Shown here one piece after another: positions 10,552 through 20,834 of a stretch of DNA of 64,000 nucleotides. The translations under genes were made by a program, and so were the position numbers. The notes beneath the pieces were generated by a model, which saw only the letters and a program-made list of their open reading frames with translations, had not been told where the DNA came from and searched no databases. Source of the stretch: Yarrowia lipolytica (taxonomy: Eukaryota > Ascomycota > Dipodascomycetes > Dipodascales); NCBI RefSeq assembly GCF_001761485.1, contig NC_090774.1, positions 3,782,001 through 3,846,000 on the forward strand. The letters run 5' to 3'. Numbering within the stretch: position 1 is the stretch's first letter; each line of letters begins with the position of its first letter.

Positions 10552-11314
10552 ATGGCCAACTCTACTCGACGTGAGTAACGACAAACTGCTGACCGGACGA
10601 TTTGCGGGCGCTGGTTTCGACGGAAAATTTGCGGCGTTGTACTTGATTTGGGGAGGATTTGACGGCGGACCTGACAGACGACTTTTGAGACATGTGGAAG
10701 GCTTCCAGCGACTCCGGGGGCTCTTGAACGACCTTTGAACAACTGGATTTTTGCGATTTGACGATTTACGAACTGGAGGAGAAGTAATGGCTTTTCAGGA
10801 GGTCACTTTTGATATTTCAGAGTTGATTTTGGGGACCGTTATACGGAAGAGTGCATTGAGGTTCAAATCAGTCATGTCAAAGTCATCCCACAGTCAAGCC
10901 ATCAAACGGGTACAATGAAGCGGAGAGAAGGAGAACTCCGTGAATCAGATACAGACGCGTTTCTACGTTTCTGTGTCTCACCATATTTTTATGATCCATA
11001 CTAACACAGTCTACGTTAAGGGAAAGCATATCTCTTACCAGCGAAGCAAACGAGTTGTGAACCCCAACGTTTCTCTCGTCAAGATTGAGGGCGTCTCCAA
11101 CCCCGACGAGGCCAAGTTCTACGTCGGAAAGCGAGTTGCTTACGTCTACCGAGCCGAGAAGGAGATCCGAGGCTCCAAGGTCCGAGTCATGTGGGGCAAG
11201 ATTTCCCGAACCCACGGTAACTCCGGTGTGGTCCGAGCTCGATTCCGACACAACCTCCCCGCCAAGACCTTTGGCTCCTCCGTCCGAATCATGCTCTACC
11301 CTTCCAACATCTAA
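10552..11314 (+). CDS. RPL33: 60S ribosomal protein eL33 (L35a), spliced
   Basis: Exon 1 (10552-10570) encodes only MANSTR plus one base. Exon 2 is 11010-11314. The 439-nt intron has donor GTGAGT and ends CTAACACAG. Together they give 107 residues, the same as yeast Rpl33. The joined start, [20 protein letters not shown], aligns with the family start (MAxSxRLYVKGKH), and the chain runs through [20 protein letters not shown] to the conserved end [12 protein letters not shown]. eL33 is a small core protein of the large subunit. A long first intron just after the start codon is typical of yeast ribosomal protein genes. Confidence 0.96.
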
Positions 11315-11775
11315 GTGGTGTCGAGAGGTCTGAGTATTCAAAATAACCGTTTCTCCAACGGTCGCGCGTATAGTGTATTATAGGAGAATGAACATGTGCA
11401 ATAGCACTTGAGGAGGTGATGGTTCGATTGTCCGAAGCACTGTCACCGACCCAGCTGTAGATGATCAACGTAGAACTGTCAGTCACTTACCAAGCTGTAT
11501 GAGTTGGTTGTACGAAGCACTGACAGTGACCATAGCTTTTTGAGTGGATTGCGGTACAATTCGAACCTCTGTGGTGTGTACCGCTTATATGGCTCGTCTA
11601 GTTAATTAATTTAGTTGGTAATGGTTAGAATATACTGTAGTCCCACAGGGGGCACTCGGTGTTGTACAGGTGCAAACTAGTAGCGAAGTGAACATATATC
11701 AGGAGACGGAATTAGAACAATCAATTAATAGTTAATACTGACAAACAGCTGGGTATCGTAAATCTCTCACATTCC
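11315..11775. other. Convergent intergenic region
   Basis: About 460 bp between RPL33 and the adhesin pseudogene, with no gene. CGAAGCACTG occurs twice (11433-11442 and 11513-11522), each followed by a similar GTCAC/CAGTGAC string; it may be a small degenerate duplication. Confidence 0.45.
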
Positions 11776-13666
11776 TTACACCATTAGGAAAGGAAGAAGA
11801 GCGAGCGGTCCAAAAGTCAACTTGGACCCAGCGTTAGCCTGAGGGACAACTGAGGGAACAGAGTCGACTTGAGGCACGATAGGCCGGGCAGAAGTCAAGG
11901 TAACAATAGTTCCAGTAACTATAAGGGTTCCGGTAATGGTGGTAGTGAGTAATCAGACCTGTGGAGACGGGCACAGGCATAATAGAAGAGCTATCAAGGA
12001 TGGTGACGACAGTAGTAGTTCCGGCCTTAATAGGCTTAGAAACGGTCTCAGTCGCCTTGGCAACAGTCTTAATGGGCTTCGAAACAGTCTCAGTGGGCTT
12101 GAGAACAATCTCAGTAGTGGTAACAGCATCTCCAGTCTCAATCTCACAAGGGACAAGCACGGTCAAGGTCTTGCCCTCGATCACAGTGGGACAGGTGGTG
12201 ACGGTGTGGTGGACAGGAACACAGGTTGTCAGAACAACGACAGTATTGCCACAAGTTCCGTCCTTGCAGTAAGTGGCAGTCTGTGTGGTGGTGATGGTGG
12301 TAGAAACGATTTCAGTCACGTCAGCGAGGTCCGATGCGGAAGACAGGTTTCCAGCAATGGAAGTGGCAGAAGAGAAGCCAGAGATGGGGACAATCTCTGA
12401 AGAAGCTGTAGCAGAAGCTTCAGCAGAGGCTGCGGACTGAGAAGAGACAGAGGCGGACTCTTCGACAGTTCCAGAAGTGGAGTCAGCTCCGGTGGCAGCT
12501 CCTGTGGCGGAAGCGTCTGTAGCTCATGTGGCGGAAGTGTCTGCAGTAGACTCGGCAGAGGTTTCAGCGGAGGTATCAGCGGACTCTTCAGCGGACGTAG
12601 TGGAGGTCTCCTCATTTTTTTTTTTTCTGCATATATACACAACAAACGTGGTCGAGGTCTCCTCAGCAAACGTAGTCGAGGTTTCATCAGCAAACGTAGT
12701 TGAAGTCTCATCAGCAAACGTAGTGCAAGTCTCTTCAGCAGACGTAGCAGCAGACGTAGTAGAAGTCTCTACCTCCTCAGCAACGGCAACAGCAGATCTG
12801 AAACCGCTGGGTGAACCGTTAGGGCCACTTCCGAGACCCCGACAGGCGCTCTGAGGCTCTTGACCATCCCGTTCTATAGTGGCACAAAAGGTGGACTGCT
12901 GCAAGTCCATAATGTCCACCACATAAGCTACCAGAACAGAATGGACAGGGCTCCTGGAACATTGGCGATGGTCACAGAGATTGAGGACGGAGAAACCAAA
13001 GACAGGTCTTGCACTTGAATATTGGGCATGCCTAAGTCTGAACGGGTGATGTCCACATACGTGATTTGGACCGGCTCTGAGTCACTGGGAAAACCGAGAC
13101 CTTCTCCAAGCGTGTAACCAAACGAAAATGTGGCGCCCTCCTCAACCGGGAGCAAAACGACGACCGCCATCTCTCTGTCGGAAGCCTTTTCATATATAAA
13201 AAGCTGGGGTCAGAGATGCTGGTAAGCTGCATAGCTACACTGTCGGAGAGGTCCCCCACAGACACCGAAGCAGCTTCGTTGTTAAGAGAGAACGCTTCGT
13301 CACAATCTGCCCCTCAAGAGCTTGGGTGTTTTCGAGAAAGTAATCGGTGGCAGTGGCTCTAAACGTCAAAGAATTGTCAACGTTGACAATGTCAAAAATT
13401 GGAGTTCCAGAAGAGTCAACAACCTCAAAATTGTAGGCGGAGGTCTCGATGTCTCCATCGAGAACAAACTCGAAAAAGTCGCCCGGATGAGTAGATGCTG
13501 CAGTGGCTACATCGAGCCCAAAGTCGAGCAAGATCTCAAGCACGTCGGAGCCGGTTTGTTCAACAACGTCGGCATCCTAGAAGTCAAGAGTCAAAGAGGA
13601 GATAGGAGAGGCAAGCTGGACCTGGGCCAGAGCCAGTGAAGCGAGCGACAAAAGCGAGTGAATCAT
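11776..13666 (-). pseudogene. Decayed GPI-anchored cell-wall adhesin-like gene
   Basis: On the minus strand an ATG (13664-13666) opens a signal peptide, MIHSLLSLASLALAQVQLAS. A beta-rich, agglutinin-like region follows (HPGDFFEFVLDG, FEVVDSSGTPIFDIVNVDNS). Next is a tandem Ser/Thr stretch built on a unit near ETSTTFAD (about 12540-12760), then a Cys/Thr region (TTCVPVHHTVTTCPTV) and KPTETVSKPIKT repeats. A hydrophobic GPI-type tail, ANAGSKLTFGPLALLPFLMV, ends at 11776. Order and composition are those of a yeast wall adhesin. The frame is broken by an early in-frame stop and several later stops or frame changes, so no full protein can be made. A short T-rich insertion interrupts one Thr repeat. 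The similarity to ALS/agglutinin N-terminal domains is my impression only. Sequencing error could explain one break but hardly all. Confidence 0.72.
12615..12643 (-). repeat. 29-nt insertion with 12-nt poly(A) on the minus strand
   Basis: Inside the Thr-rich repeats of the adhesin pseudogene the regular unit is interrupted by T12 followed by CTGCATATATACACAAC (plus strand). On the minus strand this reads GTTGTGTATATATGCAG and then A12. The net gain is about 27 nt and does not shift the local frame, giving an odd VVYICRKKKN. The TATATGCAG plus poly(A) also occurs at 20307-20332. It may be the tail of a severely 5'-truncated retroposed copy. Confidence 0.4.
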
Positions 13667-14468
13667 GGTGTTTTATATTACTTGTCACTCAAAAATGCTA
13701 CAAATAGGCATCATAATAACACAAGGCTGTCAGAAGGCTTAGTTGGACTAATGACAGACACGAGTACGGTACATATTGTAGTGTAGCTACTGTAGTATCG
13801 TTTTCGCGATCTAGATCTTCATCCATCCAAAAGCACACTCTCTCCTTCTCCTTCCCTGATCAGGTATCTCATGAGGTATCTTAATATCAGCATCACGGTG
13901 TTATCACCACCACCACCACCAACCCCTTCCTCACGTCTGAAACGCAGCAAATAAAATAACTGGGCTAGATCGAGCCTCCAGACCCCCAGTTGACCGGCTT
14001 AGGAGGCTGTCAACGCGTTGAAATGCTGCGGTTTTTGACATATGCAAGACGTCTTCGTATTATGTGAAATGTAAGAAGGATATATACAGCTGGAGATTGG
14101 GTTCAACGGAAAAATGGCAACAGAAGTCATGAAAATGCACACACACGATCCTACAGTAAATGAATCAATGTGCAGCGTATATATAGTCAGGATGGATCAA
14201 CGAAATCTCTTCATCTGTCAGTTCCATAACCCCTTTAACTAAAAGAATCGCATACAGCGCGCCTTGGCACTCAAAACAAATGATGCGGCGACGTGCTATA
14301 ATACTCGAACTGTCGCACCTGTACGATACTTGGTTCGTACTTGACCTATAGAACTACCACAACTCTTTCTTCGATGCTCAAAAGGCCGTCCCCAACCTCT
14401 ATCAATCTGTTTTCTTCTATAATACCATTACCTATATTTCTTACCAATACCGTTAGTTTTTACAATGT
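13667..14468. other. Intergenic, upstream of the adhesin pseudogene
   Basis: About 0.8 kb between the pseudogene start and the 3' end of TGL1. It holds a short CAC repeat (about 13905-13922) and TATATATA-like boxes near 14180. No gene seen. Confidence 0.45.
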
Positions 14469-16178
14469 TCAAGGGTTGAGAGTGCCACTCACTGGCTTGG
14501 CACTTCCAAGAGCGTACCCCTTGGGAGTGAGGTTTCGGAGACTCAGAACCGAGTCTGTGTCTCCTCCGACCTTATGAGAGTCCTGGATCGATGAGGAGTT
14601 GGAGAGAGATCTCTTTTTCAAAGACAATGGCGACTTGAGGTCCTGGCTGAGTCCCAGACCCGAGACCTTGGAGTTAGCAGGCTCAAATAGACGCTCGCTG
14701 ATATGGTCACTGCTGCTCTTGTTACTTCTGGGCACAGGTGTGTAGTAATCGAGCAGAGCGACAATCTTGGGGATAACCAGAGTGTCGGCTTCGTCTCCCC
14801 ACAGAAGATCGAGATGCTCATGTTTGGGGACTCCAAATGCAATAGTGGATGAGGGTAGAGTAGACAGCATCTGGTCAATGTCCACCAGCGAGTCGGTCTT
14901 GCCGTAGATCAGAGCAATGGGTGTCCGAATGTTCTCGGTGGGGTATCGGGTGACAGTGGAGTACTTGCACAGATGAGGGTCCAGGGGAGAGTTGATGACA
15001 TCCTCAAACATGTGGAAGGAGGCTGCTCGGATGATCTGGAACCAATGCACGACGGACTTGACAGAGGTGTACGAGTACAGGTGGTGGTAGGCTGCAATCT
15101 TCTGGGGCCAGGTGATGTTCTCTCCGTACCAGTCAAACAGCATTCTGCAGGCAGCATCGATGATTCGAGCATACAGTTTTGCGTCCAGAACCGACTCCCA
15201 GAAGGGAGAGGATGACAAGATAGCTCTTCGACCAAAGCAGAGGAACAGCAGCTGTGGAGAAGCTCTCATGAGGGAGTTGACAATCTTGGATCTCAGGCCA
15301 GGAGGAGACATGGCGGGGGCAACGGCAATGAATAGGTTGACCTTATCGTTGAGAGGAGGTCGGATAGCCAGAGATGCAAATGCCTGGGCTGAACCCTGGG
15401 AGAACCCAATGTAAGACAGAGACTTCTGTTTGGTCACAGACAGAATATAGTCAATGGAATCGGGGATATCAAACAGCGCAAAGTCGTCGAGACAGAAATC
15501 CCAGAACTCGCGCGACTCGGGGTTGTATTTCATGTGTTTTCGCGAGTACTTGTTGCCTCTGTTGTTTCCGAGCCAGACGTCAAATCCCAGGTCGGCCAGA
15601 GCAAAAGCAATCGACTTTTTGGCGTCCGTGTTCACAACCCAGACCTCCGAGTTCATCAGCAGACCATGGTGAAGGTAGACAACGGGTCGGGTGATCAGTT
15701 TGGAGGACACACTTCGCTTGGAGCCTCTTTTGGGGGGCGAAGAGTAGACTTCGAGGTTTCCAGCCAGGAAGGCCGGGGGAGGGGCGGGGGTGCTGAGGAC
15801 TTCGGGGTCGTCGGTGAGCAGAGCAGCAGGGTTCTTGGGCAGGATTCGGTGCACTCCTAGCAGAAATCCATCCTTGGTCTGAACCACATGTTCTTCGGCC
15901 TGGTAGCCATGGAAATCGCAGATTTCAACAAAGTCTCGGGCCTTGAGCAGAGCGTTGACGGTTTCGAGCTGCTCGGGAGACTTTCTGAGAGCAACCTCGC
16001 CGGTGCTTGGGAAGTAGACCTGCAGAATCTCGACCTTGTCGTGGCACCATTCAATGAAGAAGTTGGGGAGCAGAGCGGTGATGAAGCTCACGAGAAACTC
16101 GAGGCAGACGAGGAAGAGCGACACAAACAGCATGGGCCAATGTGACAGCTCGAGACGTCCTAGAACGGGGACGTGCAT
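14469..16178 (-). CDS. TGL1: Steryl ester hydrolase / acid-lipase family (Tgl1/Yeh-like)
   Basis: The product has 569 residues, near the 548 of yeast Tgl1. A hydrophobic segment (about 12-38) should anchor it in the lipid-droplet or ER membrane. The alpha/beta-hydrolase fold of the acid-lipase family follows: an N-terminal lid region with GYQAEEHVVQTKDGFLLGVHRI, oxyanion HHGL at 170-173, the VWLGNNRGNKYSRKH signature, the nucleophile Ser260 in GFSQG, an Asp in IYGKTDSLVD and a His in PKHEHLDLLWG. The C-terminal 90 residues are Ser-rich and probably disordered and phosphorylated. The enzyme should release sterol and fatty acid from steryl esters. It might equally be called YEH1/YEH2; the family is certain, the exact orthologue less so. 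Confidence 0.88.
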   Translation of the reverse strand: MHVPVLGRLELSHWPMLFVSLFLVCLEFLVSFITALLPNFFIEWCHDKVEILQVYFPSTGEVALRKSPEQLETVNALLKARDFVEICDFHGYQAEEHVVQTKDGFLLGVHRILPKNPAALLTDDPEVLSTPAPPPAFLAGNLEVYSSPPKRGSKRSVSSKLITRPVVYLHHGLLMNSEVWVVNTDAKKSIAFALADLGFDVWLGNNRGNKYSRKHMKYNPESREFWDFCLDDFALFDIPDSIDYILSVTKQKSLSYIGFSQGSAQAFASLAIRPPLNDKVNLFIAVAPAMSPPGLRSKIVNSLMRASPQLLFLCFGRRAILSSSPFWESVLDAKLYARIIDAACRMLFDWYGENITWPQKIAAYHHLYSYTSVKSVVHWFQIIRAASFHMFEDVINSPLDPHLCKYSTVTRYPTENIRTPIALIYGKTDSLVDIDQMLSTLPSSTIAFGVPKHEHLDLLWGDEADTLVIPKIVALLDYYTPVPRSNKSSSDHISERLFEPANSKVSGLGLSQDLKSPLSLKKRSLSNSSSIQDSHKVGGDTDSVLSLRNLTPKGYALGSAKPVSGTLNP

Positions 16179-17702
16179 CTTTTTATAAGTCGGTGGTTTG
16201 TTGACAGAGGAGAGGGTGTGATGTGAAGTGAGTGGTTAATCTGAACTCCGATACAGTACGGGTACGTACATATGAGTAGCAATATTAAGCCTTTAATGTC
16301 CGCTGGTTCTCTTAGGGCCCGAAATAGGCAAGACCGAGCTTATCGGCGTTAGAATGTGGTGTTAGAGTTGCGATACATTTATCAGTCGAGTTTTACAACA
16401 GGAGCGAGGGGCGGGGGTTGGTGTGTGTGTTTTGAGGGGATTTCTGTGCCGATTTGATCGATTTTGTTGCCAACCTAATCTCCAGAGAATTTCACCTACT
16501 TTGGCTTACTCATCTCCTCCAAACTTCTTCTACAACCACCCCCCGTCACCCGCTGTCATGCCCGCTGTTTGCACCTCGGCTAAGTCTAAATACGAGCAGG
16601 CCTCGCTCTGGAACGTCCATCTTTGCTTCTTCGGGAGTCGTCAACAGTCCATGCGACGCATGATGAGGGCAAGGGAAGGCGATAAAAATGTGACAAGAGC
16701 CGAGGATAGTATTGCGGCGGTGATTGAGCCGATAAAACATGGGTTTCATCTCAAGTAACGAGAGTTGTCACTGGCGTGGTGTATTCTATGGTTGGCTCTT
16801 TGACATCTCCGGACATTTCCAAATAGGAGTCTCGCACAGCTAATCAGCACTTAACCTCACATGGAAAACAAACAACGGGGCTGAAGCTGTCATCAGTTTT
16901 GCTCTACGTCATCAGTCGCTGCAGCTTGAGCACCGATGCGTCTTGGCTGTAGACAGATGACTGCCGGAGGATGGAGGGATCGGAGACATATATCCGGGAA
17001 ATTGGTCCATATTGTGCACATTATCAGATTGCTGCTTGCATGGTGATCTCCATCAAGTACTACAGTACAAGTACACGTGTGGTTAGGGTGTTGAAGACAT
17101 GCTTTGAAGGCTCTACCCTTCACATGTCGGAGTGCAGAATAGAAACATTGCGTGCGTGAAATAACAATTGTCGTATTTGTAATAACCTGACGCCGTATAA
17201 TACTATTTAGCTGGTACAATTGATACTGAATGCTCGCTCAAGGTTCTGAACTGACCTCTTATTCACTACAAGTGTTTGTATCTTCCAAATATCTCTCGTT
17301 ATAGAGCTCCATACACCCCCTGTTATTTTAGCTACTGCTTGTACACGGAGATATGCGAAAAAAGTCAGATGCAGCAGAATCCAAAGACGACATACAATAG
17401 GCTTGTACTGTGAGTCCTATCCGAGTGCATATTCTGCGGTCATGGTGATTGACGGAGTCCGACAGACACGGTCACAGTGATTCGTATTGTGGCACTCGCT
17501 CTATGGCACTCGTGACTCGTGATCGCTATACGGTGTGAGGATACGTCCCGAGAAACTACAATGTAGCCCTCTGCCACGAGATCTTTTTCCGAAGTTCAGA
17601 ACGATTCGTGCTGTTCACTCGCAGTTCTCACAATAATGTCAATATCTATTGGTATGCCTATATAACCCGTCCCTAGTCCCTCACAATGCCCCCATTTCCA
17701 TC
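16179..17702. other. Intergenic, 1.5 kb, upstream of TGL1
   Basis: This lies between the TGL1 start and the UTP13 stop. Apart from the small ORF at 16558-16758 I see nothing with coding character. No RNA gene is recognised. Confidence 0.45.
16558..16758 (+). CDS. Possible small protein, 66 residues
   Basis: An ATG after a pyrimidine-rich leader opens 66 codons ending FHLK-stop. The product is basic and slightly amphipathic (SMRRMMRAREGDKNVTRAEDSI). It has no domain I know. It starts about 380 bp from the TGL1 start on the other strand, so it could use a shared divergent promoter. It could also be chance. Confidence 0.3.
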   Translation: MPAVCTSAKSKYEQASLWNVHLCFFGSRQQSMRRMMRAREGDKNVTRAEDSIAAVIEPIKHGFHLK

Positions 17703-20045
17703 CTACACAACCTGAGGAGTGTCCAGGAAGTCCATCTCATTCAGAGCGTAGTCTAGCAGATAGCTCTCGTCGTACATCTCATCGACCCGGTTAAAGTGTC
17801 GCTCCGAGTAAGGAATGAGAGCGTCTGTCATGGTGGAAATCTTGGGCACCTGGCTGAGCTTGTCAACCGAGTGGTTAACCAGAATGCAGTTCATGACCCG
17901 CTGAGCCACCACCGACGATCGAGCATTCGTGTTCCAGTCTCGGACTCGCTTGATCAGAAGCTCCAGTTGCTCGACATTGAGTCCAGCAATCACATTGTCG
18001 ACCTTAGTCAGACCCATGATGGAGTCCTCGTCCTGGCGATCAGCAAGCACGTCTCGGAACAGACAGAAAAGCTTGTAGGGCTGGTTCAGAGTCAGAGCAA
18101 GCAGAATAGCATTCTCCCAGTCCTTGGACCGCACGTAGTTTGCCAGCTGCTGCTCCTGCTCCACCTGAAGCTCGGCAGCAGCCTTCTTGGCAGCCTTCTC
18201 CTCGTCGGAGATATCCTTCCACACAGTAATGGTTCCCTCTCCGTCTCCAGAGACCATCTGGGCACCGTCATCGGAGCCTCGAACAGCCAGAGACCACACC
18301 TTGTCTTCATGGTTGTCCAAAGTGACAGCACATTCTCCAGAGGCATAAGTCCATACCTTGATGAGTCCGTCTCCTCCAGAGGAGACAATCTGGGAGCCCA
18401 GAGAAGTCCACACGGTTCGCAGAACCGAGTTGGTATGGCCTTCAAATGTTCGCAGGCACGAAAAGTCGTTCAGAGACCACACCTTGACGGTCTTGTCTCC
18501 CGATCCAGTTACAATCTGTTTCTCGTAGGGGTTGAACTTGATAGACCAGACGCCTCGCTTGTGTCCTCGCAGCACTCCCACAGCCTCACCCGAGTTCATG
18601 TCCCACACCTTTGCAGTTCTGTCCTGAGAAGCCGTAGCAAACAGTCTATCGTTAGGAGACACGTCCAGAGCATTGATATCCTTCTCGTGGGCCTTTCGGG
18701 TGTACTCGGCCTTCGCAGTACCGTCCTTGGCAATGTTCCACTTCTTGATGGTCAGATCTTGCGAGCCGGTAATGAGGAACTGAGGAGGTCGACCCTCAAG
18801 AGGAAGTCTAGGAAGAGCAACACCTCCCACAGAACCAGCATGACCGGTGCAGACAGCAAAGCAGGTCAGAGTGGGCACGTGCCAGATTCTAGCCTCGTGA
18901 TCCTTTCCAGAGGAAGCCAGCCAGGTACCGTCAAACGATCGGTCCACGGCAATGACGTTATCTCTATGTCCAGTCAGAACGTTGGTTTCGATTCCTCCAA
19001 CGGTCTGGATTCGAATGTCGGGCGCGTTGGTGACCACCGCCAGCTTGGACTCGTCTTCGCCAACATAAGTCATATCGATGATCTGATCATGGAAACCCAC
19101 AATACGTCGCACCTCCTTTAGGTCGTCGTCCAGCTCCACAAAAGTCTGGTCTGACAGCACAGACACAAGCTTGTCGGTCTTATACAGAATGTCCACCACT
19201 CCCACTCGCTCGTTTTCCTTGTTGTGCACTGCAGGCTGGACCTGGGCAGCAATCAGAGCAGAAGTCTGACCGTTCCAGATCTTCACAACTCCCATCTCGC
19301 CACCAGTATAGATTCGAAGACCCTCGCCATTCAGGATACCGGCTGTCTCGATACTCTCACCCACGGGGATGGTTCGCACCAGCTTGAACTTGTTGGCGTC
19401 CCACACGTTGACGATCTTGTCTCGGCCTCCAGACACAAGAATGCCACCGTCGGAGCTCCAGGACAGACCTCGAATGACCGAGTTATGCGAATCCAGCACC
19501 TTGAGACACTTTCGGCTCACGAGATCCCAAACTCGGATCTTGCAGTCGTCCGCTCCGGACGCCAGGCGCCACACTGAGCCGCCCTGTTCGCCGAAAAACT
19601 TCAATGCAGAAACCACTCCTCCATGGCCCTTGAGATTGTGAGTCACAAATCCCCGCTCCAGATCCCACACCTTGACGGTTCCCTCGGCTCCTCCGGTCGC
19701 CACCAGACTCGATGAGCTGTCGATAGCCATGACAATCACTGGGGCGTCATGGGCCCGGGCTGATCGAACCAGTTCTCCACTGGGGATTCGGTATGTGCGC
19801 ATTGTCAGAGATCGGGAGCATGTGACGAGGTATTGGGCATCGGGACTTATTTCCAGAGTCGTCAGAATCTCACTATCGCCCTCGATTCGGCAGATTTCCT
19901 CTCCAGTTTTGATGTTGGTCACCACCACGTCCTCTCCAAAAGAGGTGGCCAGGGTGTACCCGTCGTCGGCGAGAGAGGTCTTGCCACCGGTGTAGAAAGG
20001 CTCCACGGATACGGCTTCGAACGCAGTCTTTTCCGTCGTTTCCAT
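17703..20045 (-). CDS. UTP13: U3 snoRNP / SSU processome WD40 protein Utp13
   Basis: The product has 780 residues. From about residue 15 to 610 it is a chain of WD40 repeats, many ending in VWD or IWN (VKVWDLERG, IRVWDLVSRK, VNVWDANKFK, AKVWDMNSGE, VKVWSLNDFS), enough for two propellers. After a short charged helix (EEKAAKKAAAELQ) comes the Utp13-specific C-terminal helical domain (LANYVRSKDWENAILLALTL, LLIKRVRDWNTNARSS). Utp13/TBL3 belongs to the UTP-B module of the small-subunit processome, which assembles on pre-18S rRNA in the nucleolus. The first ATG of the frame is used. It shares its upstream region with ERG2. Confidence 0.93.
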   Translation of the reverse strand: METTEKTAFEAVSVEPFYTGGKTSLADDGYTLATSFGEDVVVTNIKTGEEICRIEGDSEILTTLEISPDAQYLVTCSRSLTMRTYRIPSGELVRSARAHDAPVIVMAIDSSSSLVATGGAEGTVKVWDLERGFVTHNLKGHGGVVSALKFFGEQGGSVWRLASGADDCKIRVWDLVSRKCLKVLDSHNSVIRGLSWSSDGGILVSGGRDKIVNVWDANKFKLVRTIPVGESIETAGILNGEGLRIYTGGEMGVVKIWNGQTSALIAAQVQPAVHNKENERVGVVDILYKTDKLVSVLSDQTFVELDDDLKEVRRIVGFHDQIIDMTYVGEDESKLAVVTNAPDIRIQTVGGIETNVLTGHRDNVIAVDRSFDGTWLASSGKDHEARIWHVPTLTCFAVCTGHAGSVGGVALPRLPLEGRPPQFLITGSQDLTIKKWNIAKDGTAKAEYTRKAHEKDINALDVSPNDRLFATASQDRTAKVWDMNSGEAVGVLRGHKRGVWSIKFNPYEKQIVTGSGDKTVKVWSLNDFSCLRTFEGHTNSVLRTVWTSLGSQIVSSGGDGLIKVWTYASGECAVTLDNHEDKVWSLAVRGSDDGAQMVSGDGEGTITVWKDISDEEKAAKKAAAELQVEQEQQLANYVRSKDWENAILLALTLNQPYKLFCLFRDVLADRQDEDSIMGLTKVDNVIAGLNVEQLELLIKRVRDWNTNARSSVVAQRVMNCILVNHSVDKLSQVPKISTMTDALIPYSERHFNRVDEMYDESYLLDYALNEMDFLDTPQVV

Positions 20046-20306
20046 CTTGTCTTTTGGTAGTATAGCAGATGTGTTTCGTGCAGTTGGATTTCAGCACACC
20101 AATTTTTTCCAATCTTGCATGTTGCAAACGTTAATTAATTTTTCCAGAACCATGTATGTAAGAGGAGGAAGTACGAGTAGCCTCTCTTAGTGGCATTGAT
20201 CTGGAGTCAGACCAAAATGACAGCCTTGGAGCAGTCACTTTGAGCAGTTATTGGATTATTAAGACTCCCAGTTCCAATTTGTGACCATTTTTGATGGTCC
20301 TTCCAC

Positions 20307-20332
20307 TTTTTTTTTTTTTTTTTCTGCATATA
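20307..20332 (-). repeat. 17-nt poly(A) tract preceded by TATATGCAG (minus strand)
   Basis: The plus strand reads T17 (20307-20323) followed by CTGCATATA. The minus strand therefore has TATATGCAG and then A17, the same junction as in the adhesin pseudogene at 12615-12643. Two independent copies of a nine-base string abutting a long A tract suggest retroposed 3' ends rather than slippage alone. Confidence 0.35.
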
Positions 20333-20718
20333 CATTACATATACCATACTTCACCTAAGCTAACTAATACCACCTAAATTACTTACCCTCACCACCCCAC
20401 CTCAACCCAGATCATAATAGAAACTGAACGATTGATTTACTGATCCAATGGCTCGTGTATTGCCGGCAGTATACCTTTTGTGACTGTATCGTCAAACTCT
20501 TGGCTTGCATTCTCCATCTACTGTATTTGTACTTATACAAGTATCACTTTTCCTTGTATTCAGTGCATATGCCCCCTATTTGGCTGTCATACGAGCTACA
20601 AAACACACATTCCCCCATTTATTACGAGTACAAGTACAAGTACGATACGAAGACACAACTATCACATAGAACGCCGTCTACAAATACGCCATTCAAGATA
20701 ACTCCAGATCTTGTCGGT

Positions 20719-20834
20719 CACGTGGTCACGATCCGTCCTCATGTACAGTATGTACGATACCGCCAGTACTTGGCACACTGTTTGCAAATCTTCCTGCTAC
20801 CCACCCGAGAGCTTCTTCAGAACACGTCACGTGA
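20719..20834. promoter_or_regulatory. E-box pair upstream of ERG2
   Basis: CACGTG at 20719-20724, and the full palindrome TCACGTGA at 20827-20834. A third CACGTG lies at 21110-21115. TCACGTGA-type sites are bound by Cbf1-like and SREBP-like bHLH factors; control of ERG2 or UTP13 by either is inference. Confidence 0.35.

Noticed and set aside
11415-11435. GGTTCGATT B-box-like sequence after RPL33
   Set aside because: No paired T-stem and no A-box at the right distance.
17796-19121. 441-codon plus-strand ORF opposite UTP13
   Set aside because: Shadow of the WD40 gene; Ser/His/Leu-rich with no domain.
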